DNA from: Turicibacter faecis
Lineage (GTDB): Bacteria; Bacillota_I; Bacilli_A; MOL361; Turicibacteraceae
NCBI RefSeq assembly: GCF_037076425.1
Contig: NZ_AP028127.1
Location: forward strand, 898,001-962,000
DNA length: 64,000 bases
Direction: 5' to 3'
Shown piece by piece: positions 27,788-37,477 of the stretch. Made by a program: the position numbers and the translations under genes. Each line of letters starts with the position of its first letter. The first letter of the stretch is position 1. The notes beneath the pieces were generated by a model. That model did no database searches. It was not told the origin of the DNA and saw nothing but the letters and a program-made list of their open reading frames with translations.

Positions 27788-28261
27788 TTACATCAACGGA
27801 TTGTAATAACCAGCGTTGTTCACTAAGGATAAGTTATTTAATTGAGGTTGCTGCGTAACTGTTGGTTGGGCCATCATTTGTTGTGTATATACTGATTGAC
27901 TTACAGTTGTTGGTTGGGGATTACTAGTCATTTGAGGAAGCGGTTGTCCCCAGTCAAATGAATTCGAATGCATCCCTTGTGTTAAATTCATAGGTGGTTG
28001 TCCAGCTAAATACTCATCATAATAATAGGATTCCACGCTTTCTTGACGATTGACGACATAGTTGTGGTGATTATGATGATGATGAACATTTCGAACAACG
28101 ACCGGAATAACATGATCAACTCGATGATAGTGGTGTTGTTGTGGGGTACAGGCAATAGTTGGTTCAACAACTTGTTGGCAAGTTTCATATTGTCCCATAG
28201 GTGGCATAGTGACACATCCACCCATTGGAGCATTTCCTAAACATCTCATATTTTGTTTCAT
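27788..28261 (-). CDS. CotD-like spore coat protein
   Basis: A 157-residue low-complexity protein, rich in His, Gln, Pro, Met and Tyr. The central part (HRVDHVIPVVVRNVHHHHNH with following HNYVV) resembles CotD-family inner spore coat proteins, which have His-rich segments around a VxHxVxH core. Cys/Met-rich N-terminus and Gln/Pro/Thr repeats follow the pattern of coat proteins. No signal peptide or membrane span. The gene stands alone on the minus strand with an acceptable SD (AAAGGATG). It implies that the organism sporulates, presumably with expression in the mother cell; no sigma-K promoter is clear enough to name. Confidence 0.65.
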   Translation of the reverse strand: MKQNMRCLGNAPMGGCVTMPPMGQYETCQQVVEPTIACTPQQHHYHRVDHVIPVVVRNVHHHHNHHNYVVNRQESVESYYYDEYLAGQPPMNLTQGMHSNSFDWGQPLPQMTSNPQPTTVSQSVYTQQMMAQPTVTQQPQLNNLSLVNNAGYYNPLM

Positions 28262-28419
28262 TTGTGCGACATCCTTTCAATCTCTAATTCAGCTACAGTA
28301 TAGAATATGAAAAAGGTAATAGAATGAACGGGAAGGTGCCTAAAAAAGGAATGTTATTTTTTTATAAATTATCAATAAGTGTGAAAGACTACTAACAGAA
28401 TAGATAAAGGAGTGATTCA

Positions 28420-29571
28420 ATGAAAAATATCATTTATCCTAATTATGAAAAAAGTACTTTGAATATTATGGCGACCTTGTTAAACTATTATGACGTAGCG
28501 TCTTCCTATCAGTCTTTATCAGTTATAAAAGAAGTATTAGATAAGGAGTATAAAAATGTAGTGCTTCTTGTTTTTGATGGAATGGGGGTTGATGCGTTAG
28601 AGAAAAACTTAAAGTCAACAGATTTTTTAAATCGCCATCTGAAGGAGGAGTTAACGGCTGTAGCACCTTCTACTACAACTGCTGCGATGACGGCCTATTA
28701 TAGTGGAAAATCACCTTTTGAGCATGGATGGTTAGGTTGGTCCCTCTATTTCAAGGAATATGGACGTTGCATCGATACTTTTTTAAATACTGACAGTTAT
28801 ACAGGTGAGAAACTTGAGCTTCCCCATGCAGGATATACATTAATGGGCTATACTCATGTGTTAGACCGTGTGGAAGAAGCGACAAATCATCACATAAAAG
28901 CTTATATGATTGAACCAAATTATATCAATTACCAAGGGAAAAATACAAAGATTGGTGTTGAATCTGCACAGCAATTAGTTGATGAGGTTGCAAAATTAGT
29001 GTCGACTGACGAACAAAAATTTGTTTTCGGGTATTGGACAGACCCGGATAAAACAATGCATGAATCGGGGTGTTACTCGGCAAAAACGAAAGAAAAAATG
29101 ACAGAAATTAATGAGCTATTAATGAATTTATCCCAACAGATGAAGGACACTTTATTAATTATATCTGCCGATCATGGTTTAATTGATGTAGAGCCTACGA
29201 CGTATTTAAATGATTATCCTGAGTTAACGGCATGCTTTTTAATGCCACCATTTATTGAGGGACGCCTGATGTCATTTTTTATTCGTGAAGATTTACGGGA
29301 GACGTTCTCTACGCAATTTAATAAAACATTCGGGGATGATTTTATTCTGCTCACGCGTCAACAAGCACTTGAAATGAATTTATTCGGGTACCATACTCCT
29401 CATCCTAAAACACTCGATTTTATTGGGGACTTTATCGCTTGTGCGACGGGGCATAAAGTACTAGGTTATTTACCAGCCGTGAAAAAGGAAAAGTTTAATT
29501 TTACTGCAACACATGCCGGATTAACACGCGAAGAAATGGTAGTGCCACTTATTTTAGTTGAATCTAAATAA
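28420..29571 (+). CDS. alkaline-phosphatase-superfamily phosphodiesterase
   Basis: Predicted metal-dependent phosphodiesterase/nucleotide pyrophosphatase of 383 residues. The first metal site is in LLVFDGMGVDAL. The nucleophile Thr/Ser is in APSTTTAAMTAYYSG, the second site in WTDPDKTMHESG, the next in ISADHGLID, and the last His in THAGLTREEM. The order is that of the type I phosphodiesterase/nucleotide pyrophosphatase family. No signal peptide, so it acts inside the cell. A good SD (AAGGAG) precedes ATG 28420. It is monocistronic. The substrate is unknown. Confidence 0.88.
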   Translation: MKNIIYPNYEKSTLNIMATLLNYYDVASSYQSLSVIKEVLDKEYKNVVLLVFDGMGVDALEKNLKSTDFLNRHLKEELTAVAPSTTTAAMTAYYSGKSPFEHGWLGWSLYFKEYGRCIDTFLNTDSYTGEKLELPHAGYTLMGYTHVLDRVEEATNHHIKAYMIEPNYINYQGKNTKIGVESAQQLVDEVAKLVSTDEQKFVFGYWTDPDKTMHESGCYSAKTKEKMTEINELLMNLSQQMKDTLLIISADHGLIDVEPTTYLNDYPELTACFLMPPFIEGRLMSFFIREDLRETFSTQFNKTFGDDFILLTRQQALEMNLFGYHTPHPKTLDFIGDFIACATGHKVLGYLPAVKKEKFNFTATHAGLTREEMVVPLILVESK

Positions 29572-29577
29572 TGTAGA

Positions 29578-29609
29578 GGGTCTTTCCAAATGGGGAGAGG
29601 CCCTTTTTC
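29578..29609 (+). terminator. terminator after phosphodiesterase gene
   Basis: GGGTCTTTCC pairs with GGAGAGGCCC (two G-U pairs), and T5 follows. Confidence 0.8.
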
Positions 29610-29710
29610 TATTGATCAGAAAATAAAAAAATGGGTAATGGGCCTTTACGTCTCTAGAGGGTGTTGCATATGATACATTATCAATGAGGTAAAGAGTAGG
29701 GGGGATATGG

Positions 29711-30451
29711 ATGACAAAGCGTCCTTTAATTGGAATTGTTCCTCTTTGGGATGACAAAAAACAAAGTAGTTGGGTTAAACGGACCTATATTGAGGCAATC
29801 TATGATGCGGGTGGAATTCCTATTATCCTACCTATTTTTCAATCTGAACAGTTTATTGAGGAACTAGTAGCACGAATAGACGGTCTTTTTTTAACGGGGG
29901 GTGATGATATTCATCCGAGTCTTTACGAAGAGGTGAAAGAAGAGGAGTGTGGCCATACATCAAAAGTTTTAGATGATTTTGAATGGTGTGTGCTAACAAA
30001 AACGATTGAAAAAAGAAAACCTATCTTCGGTGTTTGTCGGGGGTTTCAATTTATAAATGTCTATTTTAATGGAAGTTTATTTCAAGACATTGAAAGTCAG
30101 TACATGAAAGAGCGTTCTTTTTCGCATCGTCAGCTGCCTCCCTATGATGAACCAGCGCATGAGGTATACCTATCTGAGAATGGAGTATTACAACACTGGT
30201 TAGGTGTTCAACAATTGGCAGTGAATAGTCGGCATCATCAAGGAATTAAGCGATTAGGCGAGGGACTAATTGTAGAAGCGTTAGCACCGGATGGATTAAT
30301 TGAAGCCGTCCGTCATCAAGATTACCCGTTTTTAGTGGCCGTTCAGTGGCACCCTGAATTAAGGTATAAAAGGGATCAGGCCGAACGACTTTTATTTGAA
30401 CGATTTGTTTTTAGTTGTCAAGAGAATGATTTTTCTTTAAAAGGTGAATGA
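29711..30451 (+). CDS. class-I glutamine-amidotransferase-like gamma-glutamyl hydrolase (peptidase C26)
   Basis: Cytoplasmic hydrolase similar to PuuD and other gamma-glutamyl-gamma-aminobutyrate hydrolases. The nucleophile elbow is GVCRGFQF (C109), and the catalytic His/Glu lie in VQWHPEL. The oxyanion-side sequence FLTGGDDIHPSLY and NSRHHQGIKRLG are also typical. The length of 246 residues fits. It is monocistronic with a GGGGG-type SD. The natural substrate could be a gamma-glutamyl-polyamine, -GABA or -amino-acid; no polyamine genes are near. Confidence 0.9.
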   Translation: MTKRPLIGIVPLWDDKKQSSWVKRTYIEAIYDAGGIPIILPIFQSEQFIEELVARIDGLFLTGGDDIHPSLYEEVKEEECGHTSKVLDDFEWCVLTKTIEKRKPIFGVCRGFQFINVYFNGSLFQDIESQYMKERSFSHRQLPPYDEPAHEVYLSENGVLQHWLGVQQLAVNSRHHQGIKRLGEGLIVEALAPDGLIEAVRHQDYPFLVAVQWHPELRYKRDQAERLLFERFVFSCQENDFSLKGE

Positions 30452-30462
30452 GATATGATAAG

Positions 30463-30495
30463 AAAGGCATCCTATAAAAAGGAGCCTTTTTTTTT
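30463..30495 (+). terminator. terminator after peptidase C26 gene
   Basis: AAAGGC-A-TCC pairs with GGA-GCCTTT around an 8-base loop, followed by a long T-run. Confidence 0.85.
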
Positions 30496-30678
30496 ATAAT
30501 AATGAGGAGAGGATTTTATAATAATGGGAAATCTTTAATCCCCTTTTTATCTTGTGATAAACGATCAAGATTGAATAAAAAAATGACAGTTTATATAAGA
30601 AAAATGGGAAACATTGTCGATTTTTTCAGACAAGAGGTGTATAATTGCTCTATTCAATATAAGGAAAGAAGGATTGAA

Positions 30679-32832
30679 ATGTTAAAAAATATTTGGACCA
30701 TTTATAAGACAGATTTGAAACACATCGGGACCAATTACGCAGCAGCTATTGTCGTTTTAGCCCTATGCATTTTACCCTCGTTATATGCCTGGTTTAATAT
30801 TAAGGCATCCTGGGATCCTTATGGGCAATCAGCAACCAGTCAAATTAAAATTGCCGTTGTAAACAATGATCAAGGAACGACGCTCAATGGGAAGGAAATA
30901 AATGTTGGGGATCAAGTAGTTGAGGAGTTAAAAAACAATGATTTAATGGGATGGCAGTTTATGAGCGAGAAAGAGGCCCAAACTCTTTTAGAAGAAGGAA
31001 AAGTCTATGCTTCTCTTACAATTCCAACTGATTTTTCACAAGATATTTCATCTCTTGTTACAACGGATGTGAAAAAAGGAAAAATTATTTATCAAGTGAA
31101 TGAAAAAATAAATGCGATTGCTCCTAAATTAACAAGTAAAGGAGCAACGGGTGTTCAAGAAAGTATTAATCAAACTATTGTCAAAACTGTCAGTGGTATT
31201 TTGTTAGAGGCAGGAAAAGAGTTAGGAATTGAGATTCAAGAAAAGGTTTTACCTGAATTATCACATGTTCACTCACAGTTAGAAGAGCTCGTTTCTAAGT
31301 TTGGTGAGATGAATGAGTTAGTAGACACGGCTCACCGTGGAGGGATTCAATTAAAGGATTTAATCCAATCCATTCAAAATGATTTACCTCTGATTGAATC
31401 AACGATTGATTCTGCTAAGCAGACGGCGACAGGGTTAGAAGGCTTTATAACCTCATCGAAGTCAGCCCTTTCTGATTTCGTCCCAACACTAAAATCAGAT
31501 TTAGAACTTGTATCGGTGATTAGTGGGGAACTAAAAACGTATACACAAGGGGTTAAGGATGCTATTTCAAGCGGTTCAGAACAGGCTCCACAGGTTGTTG
31601 ATCGACTGATAAGTAAGGTAGATGGAACACAAGGACTTATTCAATCGTTTATTAAAATGTTAAAAAGTTTTAATAAGTTTCCTGCAGGGCGATTTGATGA
31701 AATGATTGCGCAACTTGAGGGAGTTCAAGGTGATTTAGCTCGTGTTCAACAGCTACTAGAAAAGGTTAAAGGTCAATTAGCAACAGGAGAAGGACCAGAT
31801 TTGACAGTGTTTGATCAAATTTTAACTTTATTAAATGATGTATCTAACACAGCCGATTCAATTGTTAAACGTTTTGATGACGAAATTGCTCCCTCTTTAA
31901 ATCAAGTTATCGATAAAGCGTATGAAACAGCAGAGTCTGTCTTAACTGTTTTAAATGAAGCAAGTAATAAGTTACCTGATGTAACAAATTTATTAAATAC
32001 CGCCTATAGTGGTTCTGACCAAGGAATTTCGGCAATTGAGTATATTAATGGAAAGCTTCCAGAGGCAGAGGAAAAACTACAAACGTTGACAGAGAAACTT
32101 GGAGAAATAAACAGTAGTGAAGGGTTACAGGAAGTATTAACGCTCATTCAAGAAGGAATTGCTCAACGTGAAAGCTTTATGGCTACACCTGTTGAGTTAG
32201 TTGAAGAAACGTTATTCCCAATGCATAATTATGGAACAGCGATGACGCCATTTTATAGTGTACTTGCTCAATGGGTCGGAATGACATTGTTAATTTCGAT
32301 GTTAGCTGTGCATGCAAGAGGAGAGTATAAAAAAAGCGAAGAATACTTTGGTAAGTTACTTTTATTTTTAAGTATTGCGCTTCTTCAAGGATTAATTATC
32401 GCATTGGGGGATTTATACCTATTGAAAATTTATTGTATGAATCCACTCTTATTTGTGGGCGGTATCTTGTTCACAAGTGTCGTTTTTACATTCATTATTT
32501 ACTCACTTGTCTCTGTTTTTGGAAATGTCGGAAAAGTTGTTTCGATTATTCTGCTCGTTTTACAGGTAGCGGGTTCTGGAGGAACCTTCCCTATCCAATT
32601 AACTCCAAAATTTTTCCAAATCATTTATCCGTTTTTACCGTTTACTTATGCCATTTCGTTTGCACGAGAATCAATAGGTGGGGTTGTTCAAAGTGTTTTA
32701 TCTAGAGATATAGTGATTCTAAGTACTTATATTATAGTAGCTATTCTCGTCTCAGTTTTCTTGAAAAAACCGCTCAACCGCTTGATGTCAGGATTTAGTG
32801 ATAAATTTAAAGAAAGTGGGTTGGGAGAATAA
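30679..32832 (+). CDS. YhgE/Pip family membrane protein
   Basis: Large membrane protein of 717 residues with the YhgE/Pip layout. One N-terminal helix (IVVLALCILPSLYAWFNI) is followed by the family segment KIAVVNNDQGT, a long extracellular helical/coiled region with recurring Leu/Val spacing (residues 130-500), and a C-terminal block of five or six membrane helices resembling ABC-2 permeases. Such proteins act as phage receptors (Pip) or parts of export systems such as type VII secretion. I choose ATG 30679 with SD AGAAGG; a longer in-frame extension begins at 30502 but lacks a start signal. A -10 TATAAT lies at 30640-30645. No ESX genes are adjacent. Confidence 0.88.
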   Translation: MLKNIWTIYKTDLKHIGTNYAAAIVVLALCILPSLYAWFNIKASWDPYGQSATSQIKIAVVNNDQGTTLNGKEINVGDQVVEELKNNDLMGWQFMSEKEAQTLLEEGKVYASLTIPTDFSQDISSLVTTDVKKGKIIYQVNEKINAIAPKLTSKGATGVQESINQTIVKTVSGILLEAGKELGIEIQEKVLPELSHVHSQLEELVSKFGEMNELVDTAHRGGIQLKDLIQSIQNDLPLIESTIDSAKQTATGLEGFITSSKSALSDFVPTLKSDLELVSVISGELKTYTQGVKDAISSGSEQAPQVVDRLISKVDGTQGLIQSFIKMLKSFNKFPAGRFDEMIAQLEGVQGDLARVQQLLEKVKGQLATGEGPDLTVFDQILTLLNDVSNTADSIVKRFDDEIAPSLNQVIDKAYETAESVLTVLNEASNKLPDVTNLLNTAYSGSDQGISAIEYINGKLPEAEEKLQTLTEKLGEINSSEGLQEVLTLIQEGIAQRESFMATPVELVEETLFPMHNYGTAMTPFYSVLAQWVGMTLLISMLAVHARGEYKKSEEYFGKLLLFLSIALLQGLIIALGDLYLLKIYCMNPLLFVGGILFTSVVFTFIIYSLVSVFGNVGKVVSIILLVLQVAGSGGTFPIQLTPKFFQIIYPFLPFTYAISFARESIGGVVQSVLSRDIVILSTYIIVAILVSVFLKKPLNRLMSGFSDKFKESGLGE

Positions 32833-32859
32833 CGGAAGGTTAATTTTTCTTAAAAAAGA

Positions 32860-32888
32860 TTGACACGCTAATAGGGGTATGATATAAA
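32860..32888 (+). promoter_or_regulatory. sigma-A promoter of htpG
   Basis: TTGACA (32860-32865), a 17-base spacer and TATAAA (32883-32888) form a near-consensus vegetative promoter. The CIRCE operator begins 15 bases downstream. Confidence 0.85.
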
Positions 32889-32902
32889 AAGAGTAGATTG
32901 TA

Positions 32903-32929
32903 TTAGCACTCTTACTTAACGAGTGATAA
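32903..32929 (+). promoter_or_regulatory. CIRCE operator (HrcA site)
   Basis: TTAGCACTC, nine bases, GAGTGATAA: the right arm differs from the perfect CIRCE (GAGTGCTAA) at one position. It overlaps the transcript start region of htpG, so HrcA would repress it. In Bacillus subtilis htpG is not HrcA-controlled, so this wiring is different. Confidence 0.85.
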
Positions 32930-32949
32930 AACAAGAGGGAGCGATTCAA

Positions 32950-34815
32950 TTGAAACAGTTTAAGGCAGAATCAAAACGTTTACTTGATTTAATGATCAAC
33001 TCGATTTATACGCATCGCGAGATTTTCTTGCGAGAATTAATTTCAAATGCAAGTGATGCTATTGATAAACTTTACTATCGAGCACTAACGGATCACAATT
33101 TAAGTTTCAATTCGGAAGATTATTTTATTAAAATTACGGTTGATGAGGCAAAGCGCCAAATTAAAATTTCGGATACTGGAATTGGGATGACAGAAGCGGA
33201 ATTAGACGAGCATTTAGGAGTCATTGCAAAGAGTGGTTCGTTACAGTTTAAAAAAGATACAGAATTAGAAGACGGACATGATATCATTGGTCAATTCGGT
33301 GTTGGTTTTTATTCTGCATTCTTAGTGGCGGACAAGGTAACGGTGATTTCAAAAGCATTAGGGGCAGAGACAGCCTATAAGTGGGAGTCATGCGGTGCAG
33401 ATGGTTATGTGATTGAACCATGCGAAAAGGAATCTGTGGGAACAGATATTATCCTAACGGTTAAAGAAAATACCGAAGATGAAAACTTCGATGAATATTT
33501 AGACCCATACAAATTAAAAGCAATTATCAAAAAATACTCTGACTTTATTCGTTATCCAATTAAAATGGATATCACACATTCGCAATTAAAAGAAGGAACA
33601 GAGAATGAATACGAAGAAGTTACAGAAGAGCAGACAGTGAATAGCATGGTTCCAATTTGGAAAAAGAATAAACGCGAATTGACCGATGCTGATTATCAAG
33701 CTTTTTATCACGAGAAACATTTTGGATTTGACAATCCATTAGCTCATGTTCATTTAAGTGTTGATGGGAATGTTAGCTATCAAGCTATTTTATATATTCC
33801 TGAAAAAATGCCATATGATTTCTACACAACGGAATATGAAAAAGGGTTAGAGTTATATTCAAGCGGTGTTTTAATCATGAATAAATGTGCGGATTTATTA
33901 CCCGACTACTTTAGCTTTGTAAAGGGAATTGTAGACTCAGAGGATTTATCATTAAATATCTCACGAGAAATCTTACAACATGATCGTCAGTTAAAGTTAA
34001 TAGCGAAAAATATTAAAACAAAAATTAAAAATGAATTAGAAAAAATGATTAAAAATGACCGTGAAAAATATGAAACGTTCTACCAATCATTTGGTCGTCA
34101 ATTAAAATATGGGGTTTATTCGGATTTTGGTGCAAATAAAGAGGTATTACAAGATTTATTAATGTTTACTTCTTCTTACGAAGATAAATTAGTCACTCTA
34201 TCTGAATATGTATCACGTATGAAAGAGGGTCAATCTCATATTTATTATGCAGTAGGGGATTCAATTGATCGAGTTAAAAAATTACCGCAATCAGAAGCAG
34301 TTCTTGATCAAGGATATGAAATGCTCTACTTTACAGAAGATATTGACGAGTTTGCGATTAAGATGCTGATGTCTTATGACGGAAAAGAATTCAAATCAGT
34401 TTCTAGTGCCGATTTAGACCTTGAAACTGATGAAAAGGATGCAGAAGCAACTAAAGAATTCGCCTCATTATTTGAAAATATGACATCTGTTTTAAGCGGT
34501 AAGGTAAAAGCTGTACGTGCAAGCCAACGTTTAAAATCACATCCTGTTTGTTTAGCGAATGAAGGGGAATTATCCATTGAAATGGAAAAAGTGTTAAATT
34601 CCATGCCAAATGGACAACAAGTTAAAGCAGACAAAGTGCTAGAAGTTAACGTTAATCATGAAGTATTTAAATCTTTACAGGCGGCTTATGAACAAGATCA
34701 AGCTAAATTTGATTTATATACAGATGTTTTATATAACCAGGCACGCCTAATTGAAGGATTAGATATTGAAGATCCAGTGGCATTTACCAATAATGTTTGT
34801 CAATTAATGAAATAA
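32950..34815 (+). CDS. htpG: molecular chaperone HtpG (Hsp90)
   Basis: Cytoplasmic Hsp90 ATPase assisting protein folding. The N-terminal GHKL domain has [20 protein letters not shown] and [11 protein letters not shown]. The middle domain has [18 protein letters not shown] with the ATP-contacting Arg, and the C-terminal dimerisation part follows. The start is TTG 32950 ([15 protein letters not shown]), set by the SD AAGAGGGAG; a GTG at 32923 sits inside the CIRCE operator. At about 621 residues the length is usual. The gene is monocistronic, between its own promoter and a strong terminator. Confidence 0.97.
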   Translation: MKQFKAESKRLLDLMINSIYTHREIFLRELISNASDAIDKLYYRALTDHNLSFNSEDYFIKITVDEAKRQIKISDTGIGMTEAELDEHLGVIAKSGSLQFKKDTELEDGHDIIGQFGVGFYSAFLVADKVTVISKALGAETAYKWESCGADGYVIEPCEKESVGTDIILTVKENTEDENFDEYLDPYKLKAIIKKYSDFIRYPIKMDITHSQLKEGTENEYEEVTEEQTVNSMVPIWKKNKRELTDADYQAFYHEKHFGFDNPLAHVHLSVDGNVSYQAILYIPEKMPYDFYTTEYEKGLELYSSGVLIMNKCADLLPDYFSFVKGIVDSEDLSLNISREILQHDRQLKLIAKNIKTKIKNELEKMIKNDREKYETFYQSFGRQLKYGVYSDFGANKEVLQDLLMFTSSYEDKLVTLSEYVSRMKEGQSHIYYAVGDSIDRVKKLPQSEAVLDQGYEMLYFTEDIDEFAIKMLMSYDGKEFKSVSSADLDLETDEKDAEATKEFASLFENMTSVLSGKVKAVRASQRLKSHPVCLANEGELSIEMEKVLNSMPNGQQVKADKVLEVNVNHEVFKSLQAAYEQDQAKFDLYTDVLYNQARLIEGLDIEDPVAFTNNVCQLMK

Positions 34816-34827
34816 AAAGTCTTTAGA

Positions 34828-34864
34828 AAAACATCAACTTTGTAGTTAAGTTGATGTTTTTTTT
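34828..34864 (+). terminator. terminator of htpG
   Basis: AAAACATCAACTT and AAGTTGATGTTTT form a 13-bp stem with a 7-base loop and a T-run. Confidence 0.9.
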
Positions 34865-35089
34865 GATTCCGGGTATGCTAAGAGGGAAGACGGATCTTCT
34901 TGTTAAATTAAGCATTTTTGTTTATAATAAAATTAAAACGTTTTATATGGAATAGATAGAAATGTTTATTCAATTCATCAAGCGTTAGAAATAGCGGACA
35001 AAGGTGGACTATAAGATAGACTTAAATCAGTCATAGAGGGTGTTTATAAAAATGTCCGGACATGGTGTTTAAGAGAGGAGGAATTAAAG

Positions 35090-35875
35090 ATGAAAAAACG
35101 ACAGAAAGAAACGATTCTCATCGGGTGTGGCCTCGTGAGTTTATCCTTGATTTTGCATTTCGTCCACGTATTAATTTTTAAAGATGTTCATCATACGATG
35201 ATCTTTTTAGTTGCAGATATTGCGTTTATTCCGCTAGAGGTCTTTTTTACGACAATGATTTTAGAGCGCGTGTTAGAGAGACGTAAGAAGGAACAGGATC
35301 TTGAAAAATTAAATATGTTAGTTGGCGTTTTTTATGCTGAATTTGGAACGCAATTATTGGAGTACTTTGTTAATCAAGATGATCGTGTCGCTATTTGTAA
35401 AAAATTACGGATCCAAGATCCAAGTGTTTGGAATGATGAGTATTTTAAACGACTACAACAACTTAACTCATCGTATCATTATGAGGTGCAACTTACTAAA
35501 ATTGATTTAAGAGAGTTGCAACAAATTTTACATGAGGGGAAAAATATTATTATTACACTCATGACAACAGATAGCTTGCATGAACATGAGACATTTACAG
35601 AAATGTTGATGCGAATTATGCATTTAAAAGAGGAATTAGATACCCAAGATATTACCGATTTATCAAAAATTAAGTGCACACATTTAGAGGAAGATATGGC
35701 GGCCATTTATCGCTACCTAACTTACGAATGGTGTTACTATTTGAACTATTTAAATAAATTCTATCCAAGTTTGTTTAGTACAGTGATTATGTTAAGCCCA
35801 TTTAATAAAAAGCATCAGCGTACGCTATTAGAACAACGTGAAAGCGAAGGAGGTCATCTTTCGTGTCCTTATTAA
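35090..35875 (+). CDS. two-span membrane protein with helical cytoplasmic domain, unknown function
   Basis: The 261-residue protein has two transmembrane helices (residues 8-30 and 36-58), then a basic/acidic linker (LERRKKEQDLEKL) that predicts a coiled coil, and a cytoplasmic helical domain of about 190 residues. That domain has several Trp, Tyr and Cys residues (YLTYEWCYYLNYLNKFYP). I do not recognise the family. A strong SD (GAGAGGAGG) precedes the ATG. The end overlaps the LD-carboxypeptidase gene by 13 bases, so the two are translationally coupled. This suggests a shared envelope-related function. Confidence 0.8.
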   Translation: MKKRQKETILIGCGLVSLSLILHFVHVLIFKDVHHTMIFLVADIAFIPLEVFFTTMILERVLERRKKEQDLEKLNMLVGVFYAEFGTQLLEYFVNQDDRVAICKKLRIQDPSVWNDEYFKRLQQLNSSYHYEVQLTKIDLRELQQILHEGKNIIITLMTTDSLHEHETFTEMLMRIMHLKEELDTQDITDLSKIKCTHLEEDMAAIYRYLTYEWCYYLNYLNKFYPSLFSTVIMLSPFNKKHQRTLLEQRESEGGHLSCPY

Positions 35876-36759
35876 AACCAACGCAAACCATAGGGTTGAT
35901 TGCGTTATCTAACGGATTATCTGTACAACAAAAACCAACGCTTGATCGGTTAGAGCAAACATTAGAGGAAATGGGGCTCTCTACCGTACGTCCCCCTTCT
36001 TTGTTTGCTAAAGAGAGTGTCTATCATGCCTCAGATAAAGAGCGTGCGAAGATGTTGATGGATTTTTATAAAAACCCAGATATCCGAGCGATTTTTGATG
36101 TATCTGGAGGAGATTTAGCAAATGGAGTTCTTTCCTATCTGGATTACGAGTGGATGAGCCAACATCCCAAACCTTTTTTCGGGTACAGTGATTTATCGGT
36201 GGTGCTAAATGCGCTATATACAAAAACAGGACAATCGAGTTATCTCTATCAAATTCGTCACCTGGTCGGAACCTTTGCTGATGCACAACAGGGGCAATTT
36301 AAAGCCTCACTTTTTGAGCAGGAACACGCCTTATTCACTTTTCCATTTGACTGGATTCAGGGACAGAAGATGGAGGGCGTTGTGATTGGAGGAAATATAC
36401 GATGTTTCTTAAAATTAGCAGGTACAGCGTATTGGCCCTCGTTTAAAGGGAAGATTTTACTGCTTGAGGCGTATAGTGGTGATGTGGCGAAAATGGCAAC
36501 TTATTTGAATCAATATAAGCAACTTGGGGTATTTGAAGAGATTAACGGCCTTATTCTCGGACATTTCACTGAAATGCAGAAAAAATCGTTTCAGCCGGAT
36601 ATCGTGACACTTGTTCGTCAAATTGTTGAAAATCCATCTTTACCGATGATTAAGACTGATGCGATTGGTCATGGGGCCGACGCTAAATGTATGGTAATTG
36701 GTGGTCAGTATAACTTTAAAGAGAAAGAGATGAGATATGAGGATGGATGTAACAGATAA
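35863..36759 (+). CDS. LD-carboxypeptidase / MccF-like S66 serine peptidase
   Basis: Cytoplasmic S66-family peptidase that removes the terminal D-Ala of muropeptide tetrapeptides during wall recycling, or, in the MccF branch, cleaves acylated amino-acid antibiotics. The catalytic set is visible: Ser in FFGYSDLS (S109), Glu in LLLEAYSGD (E202) and His in DAIGHGADAK (H270). The start is GTG 35863, with an SD GGAGG inside the preceding gene. It is coupled to that gene and followed by a small Cys protein. The N-terminal IALSNG loop is typical. Recycling versus immunity cannot be decided from sequence. Confidence 0.9.
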   Translation: MSLLKPTQTIGLIALSNGLSVQQKPTLDRLEQTLEEMGLSTVRPPSLFAKESVYHASDKERAKMLMDFYKNPDIRAIFDVSGGDLANGVLSYLDYEWMSQHPKPFFGYSDLSVVLNALYTKTGQSSYLYQIRHLVGTFADAQQGQFKASLFEQEHALFTFPFDWIQGQKMEGVVIGGNIRCFLKLAGTAYWPSFKGKILLLEAYSGDVAKMATYLNQYKQLGVFEEINGLILGHFTEMQKKSFQPDIVTLVRQIVENPSLPMIKTDAIGHGADAKCMVIGGQYNFKEKEMRYEDGCNR

Positions 36760-36937
36760 AAAAAGCCATTGCGGGTCGTGTCTCCATAATGTGAATAATT
36801 ACTGTATGAGTACATTAGGTTATTATTTTTATGGGGAGTCGATTTCAGATGAAGAAGTAGAATGTGAGGATTGGATAAAAAATCAACATTCTTATGGCGA
36901 ACGTTTAAAACAAACGATGGGTAAAGGTAAGAAATAA
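36743..36937 (+). CDS. small cysteine-rich protein
   Basis: About 64 residues with five Cys: CGSC, an N-x-Y-C, and a later VEC, plus several Tyr/Asp/Glu. The spacing (C-x2-C-x8-C-x19-C) suggests a zinc or iron-sulfur site. It overlaps the end of the LD-carboxypeptidase gene, reading from ATG 36743 (or ATG 36737), with AGAGATGAG/TGAGG as SD. It ends just before a strong terminator, closing the three-gene set. I do not recognise a family; a reading artefact is unlikely because the Cys pattern ends in a well-placed stop. Confidence 0.6.
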   Translation: MDVTDKKSHCGSCLHNVNNYCMSTLGYYFYGESISDEEVECEDWIKNQHSYGERLKQTMGKGKK

Positions 36938-36942
36938 TGAAG

Positions 36943-36977
36943 GCGTTTGTTCCTTGTAAAGGGAGCAAACGCTTTTT
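36943..36977 (+). terminator. terminator of the LD-carboxypeptidase set
   Basis: GCGTTTGTTCC pairs with GGGAGCAAACGC around a short loop, followed by T6. Confidence 0.88.
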
Positions 36978-37063
36978 TACGGAGGAATCATTTAGAAGTC
37001 ATATAACGGTTAATTGTGACATAAATTAAGAGTGTAACATGAGTTAAAGAGAGGATGATGAGT

Positions 37064-37477
37064 ATGTATTGTCGTCATTGTGGGAAAGAGTTAAATGAAA
37101 ATGCTGATTACTGTACTTCATGCGGAGTAGCAACAACAAAAGGTGATTCTTATTGTGGAAACTGCGGTTCAGAAGTTGCTAAAGAGGCGGATGTTTGTCC
37201 AACATGCGGAACTAATTTGAAAAGAGGAGTGGGGGCTCCAAAATCAAAATTAGTTGCTGGATTATTAGGAATCTTTTTGGGGGTATTTGGAATTCACCGC
37301 TTTTATTTAGGGTATACGACAATTGGACTTGTTCAATTATTAGTGAGTGTGATTCTTGGAATTTTCACATTTGGAATTTCAACTGCGCTTGTGTCATTAT
37401 GGGGATTTGTAGAAGGTATTTTAATTCTTTGTGGAACGGTGATTACAACAGATGCTGGCGGGAATGAGCTTCAATAA
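37064..37477 (+). CDS. zinc-ribbon / TM2 domain membrane protein
   Basis: The N-terminus carries two zinc ribbons: YCRHCGKEL..YCTSCG and YCGNCGSEV..VCPTCG, ending near residue 50. Then comes a TM2 domain of two helices with the family motif FGIHRFYLGYTTIGLVQL between them (about residues 62-130). TM2 proteins are widespread in Firmicutes with unclear function. I prefer ATG 37064, whose SD is GAGAGG, over ATG 37055. The stop at 37477 abuts the DUF2752 gene's ATG with no gap, so the two are coupled; this pairing is frequent in Firmicutes. Confidence 0.88.
   Translation: MYCRHCGKELNENADYCTSCGVATTKGDSYCGNCGSEVAKEADVCPTCGTNLKRGVGAPKSKLVAGLLGIFLGVFGIHRFYLGYTTIGLVQLLVSVILGIFTFGISTALVSLWGFVEGILILCGTVITTDAGGNELQ

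Noticed and set aside
34958-35089. Coding-looking stretch (NVYSIHQALEIADKGG, one stop, then DRLKSVIEGVYKNV) before the 35090 gene, reminiscent of a beta-helix protein
   Set aside because: Too short, one in-frame stop, no start signal, and the resemblance to pectate-lyase-type repeats rests on a few residues.
36705-36968. Minus-strand open frame opposite the cysteine-rich small gene
   Set aside because: Runs through the terminator, has no SD, and is explained as a shadow of the plus-strand genes.
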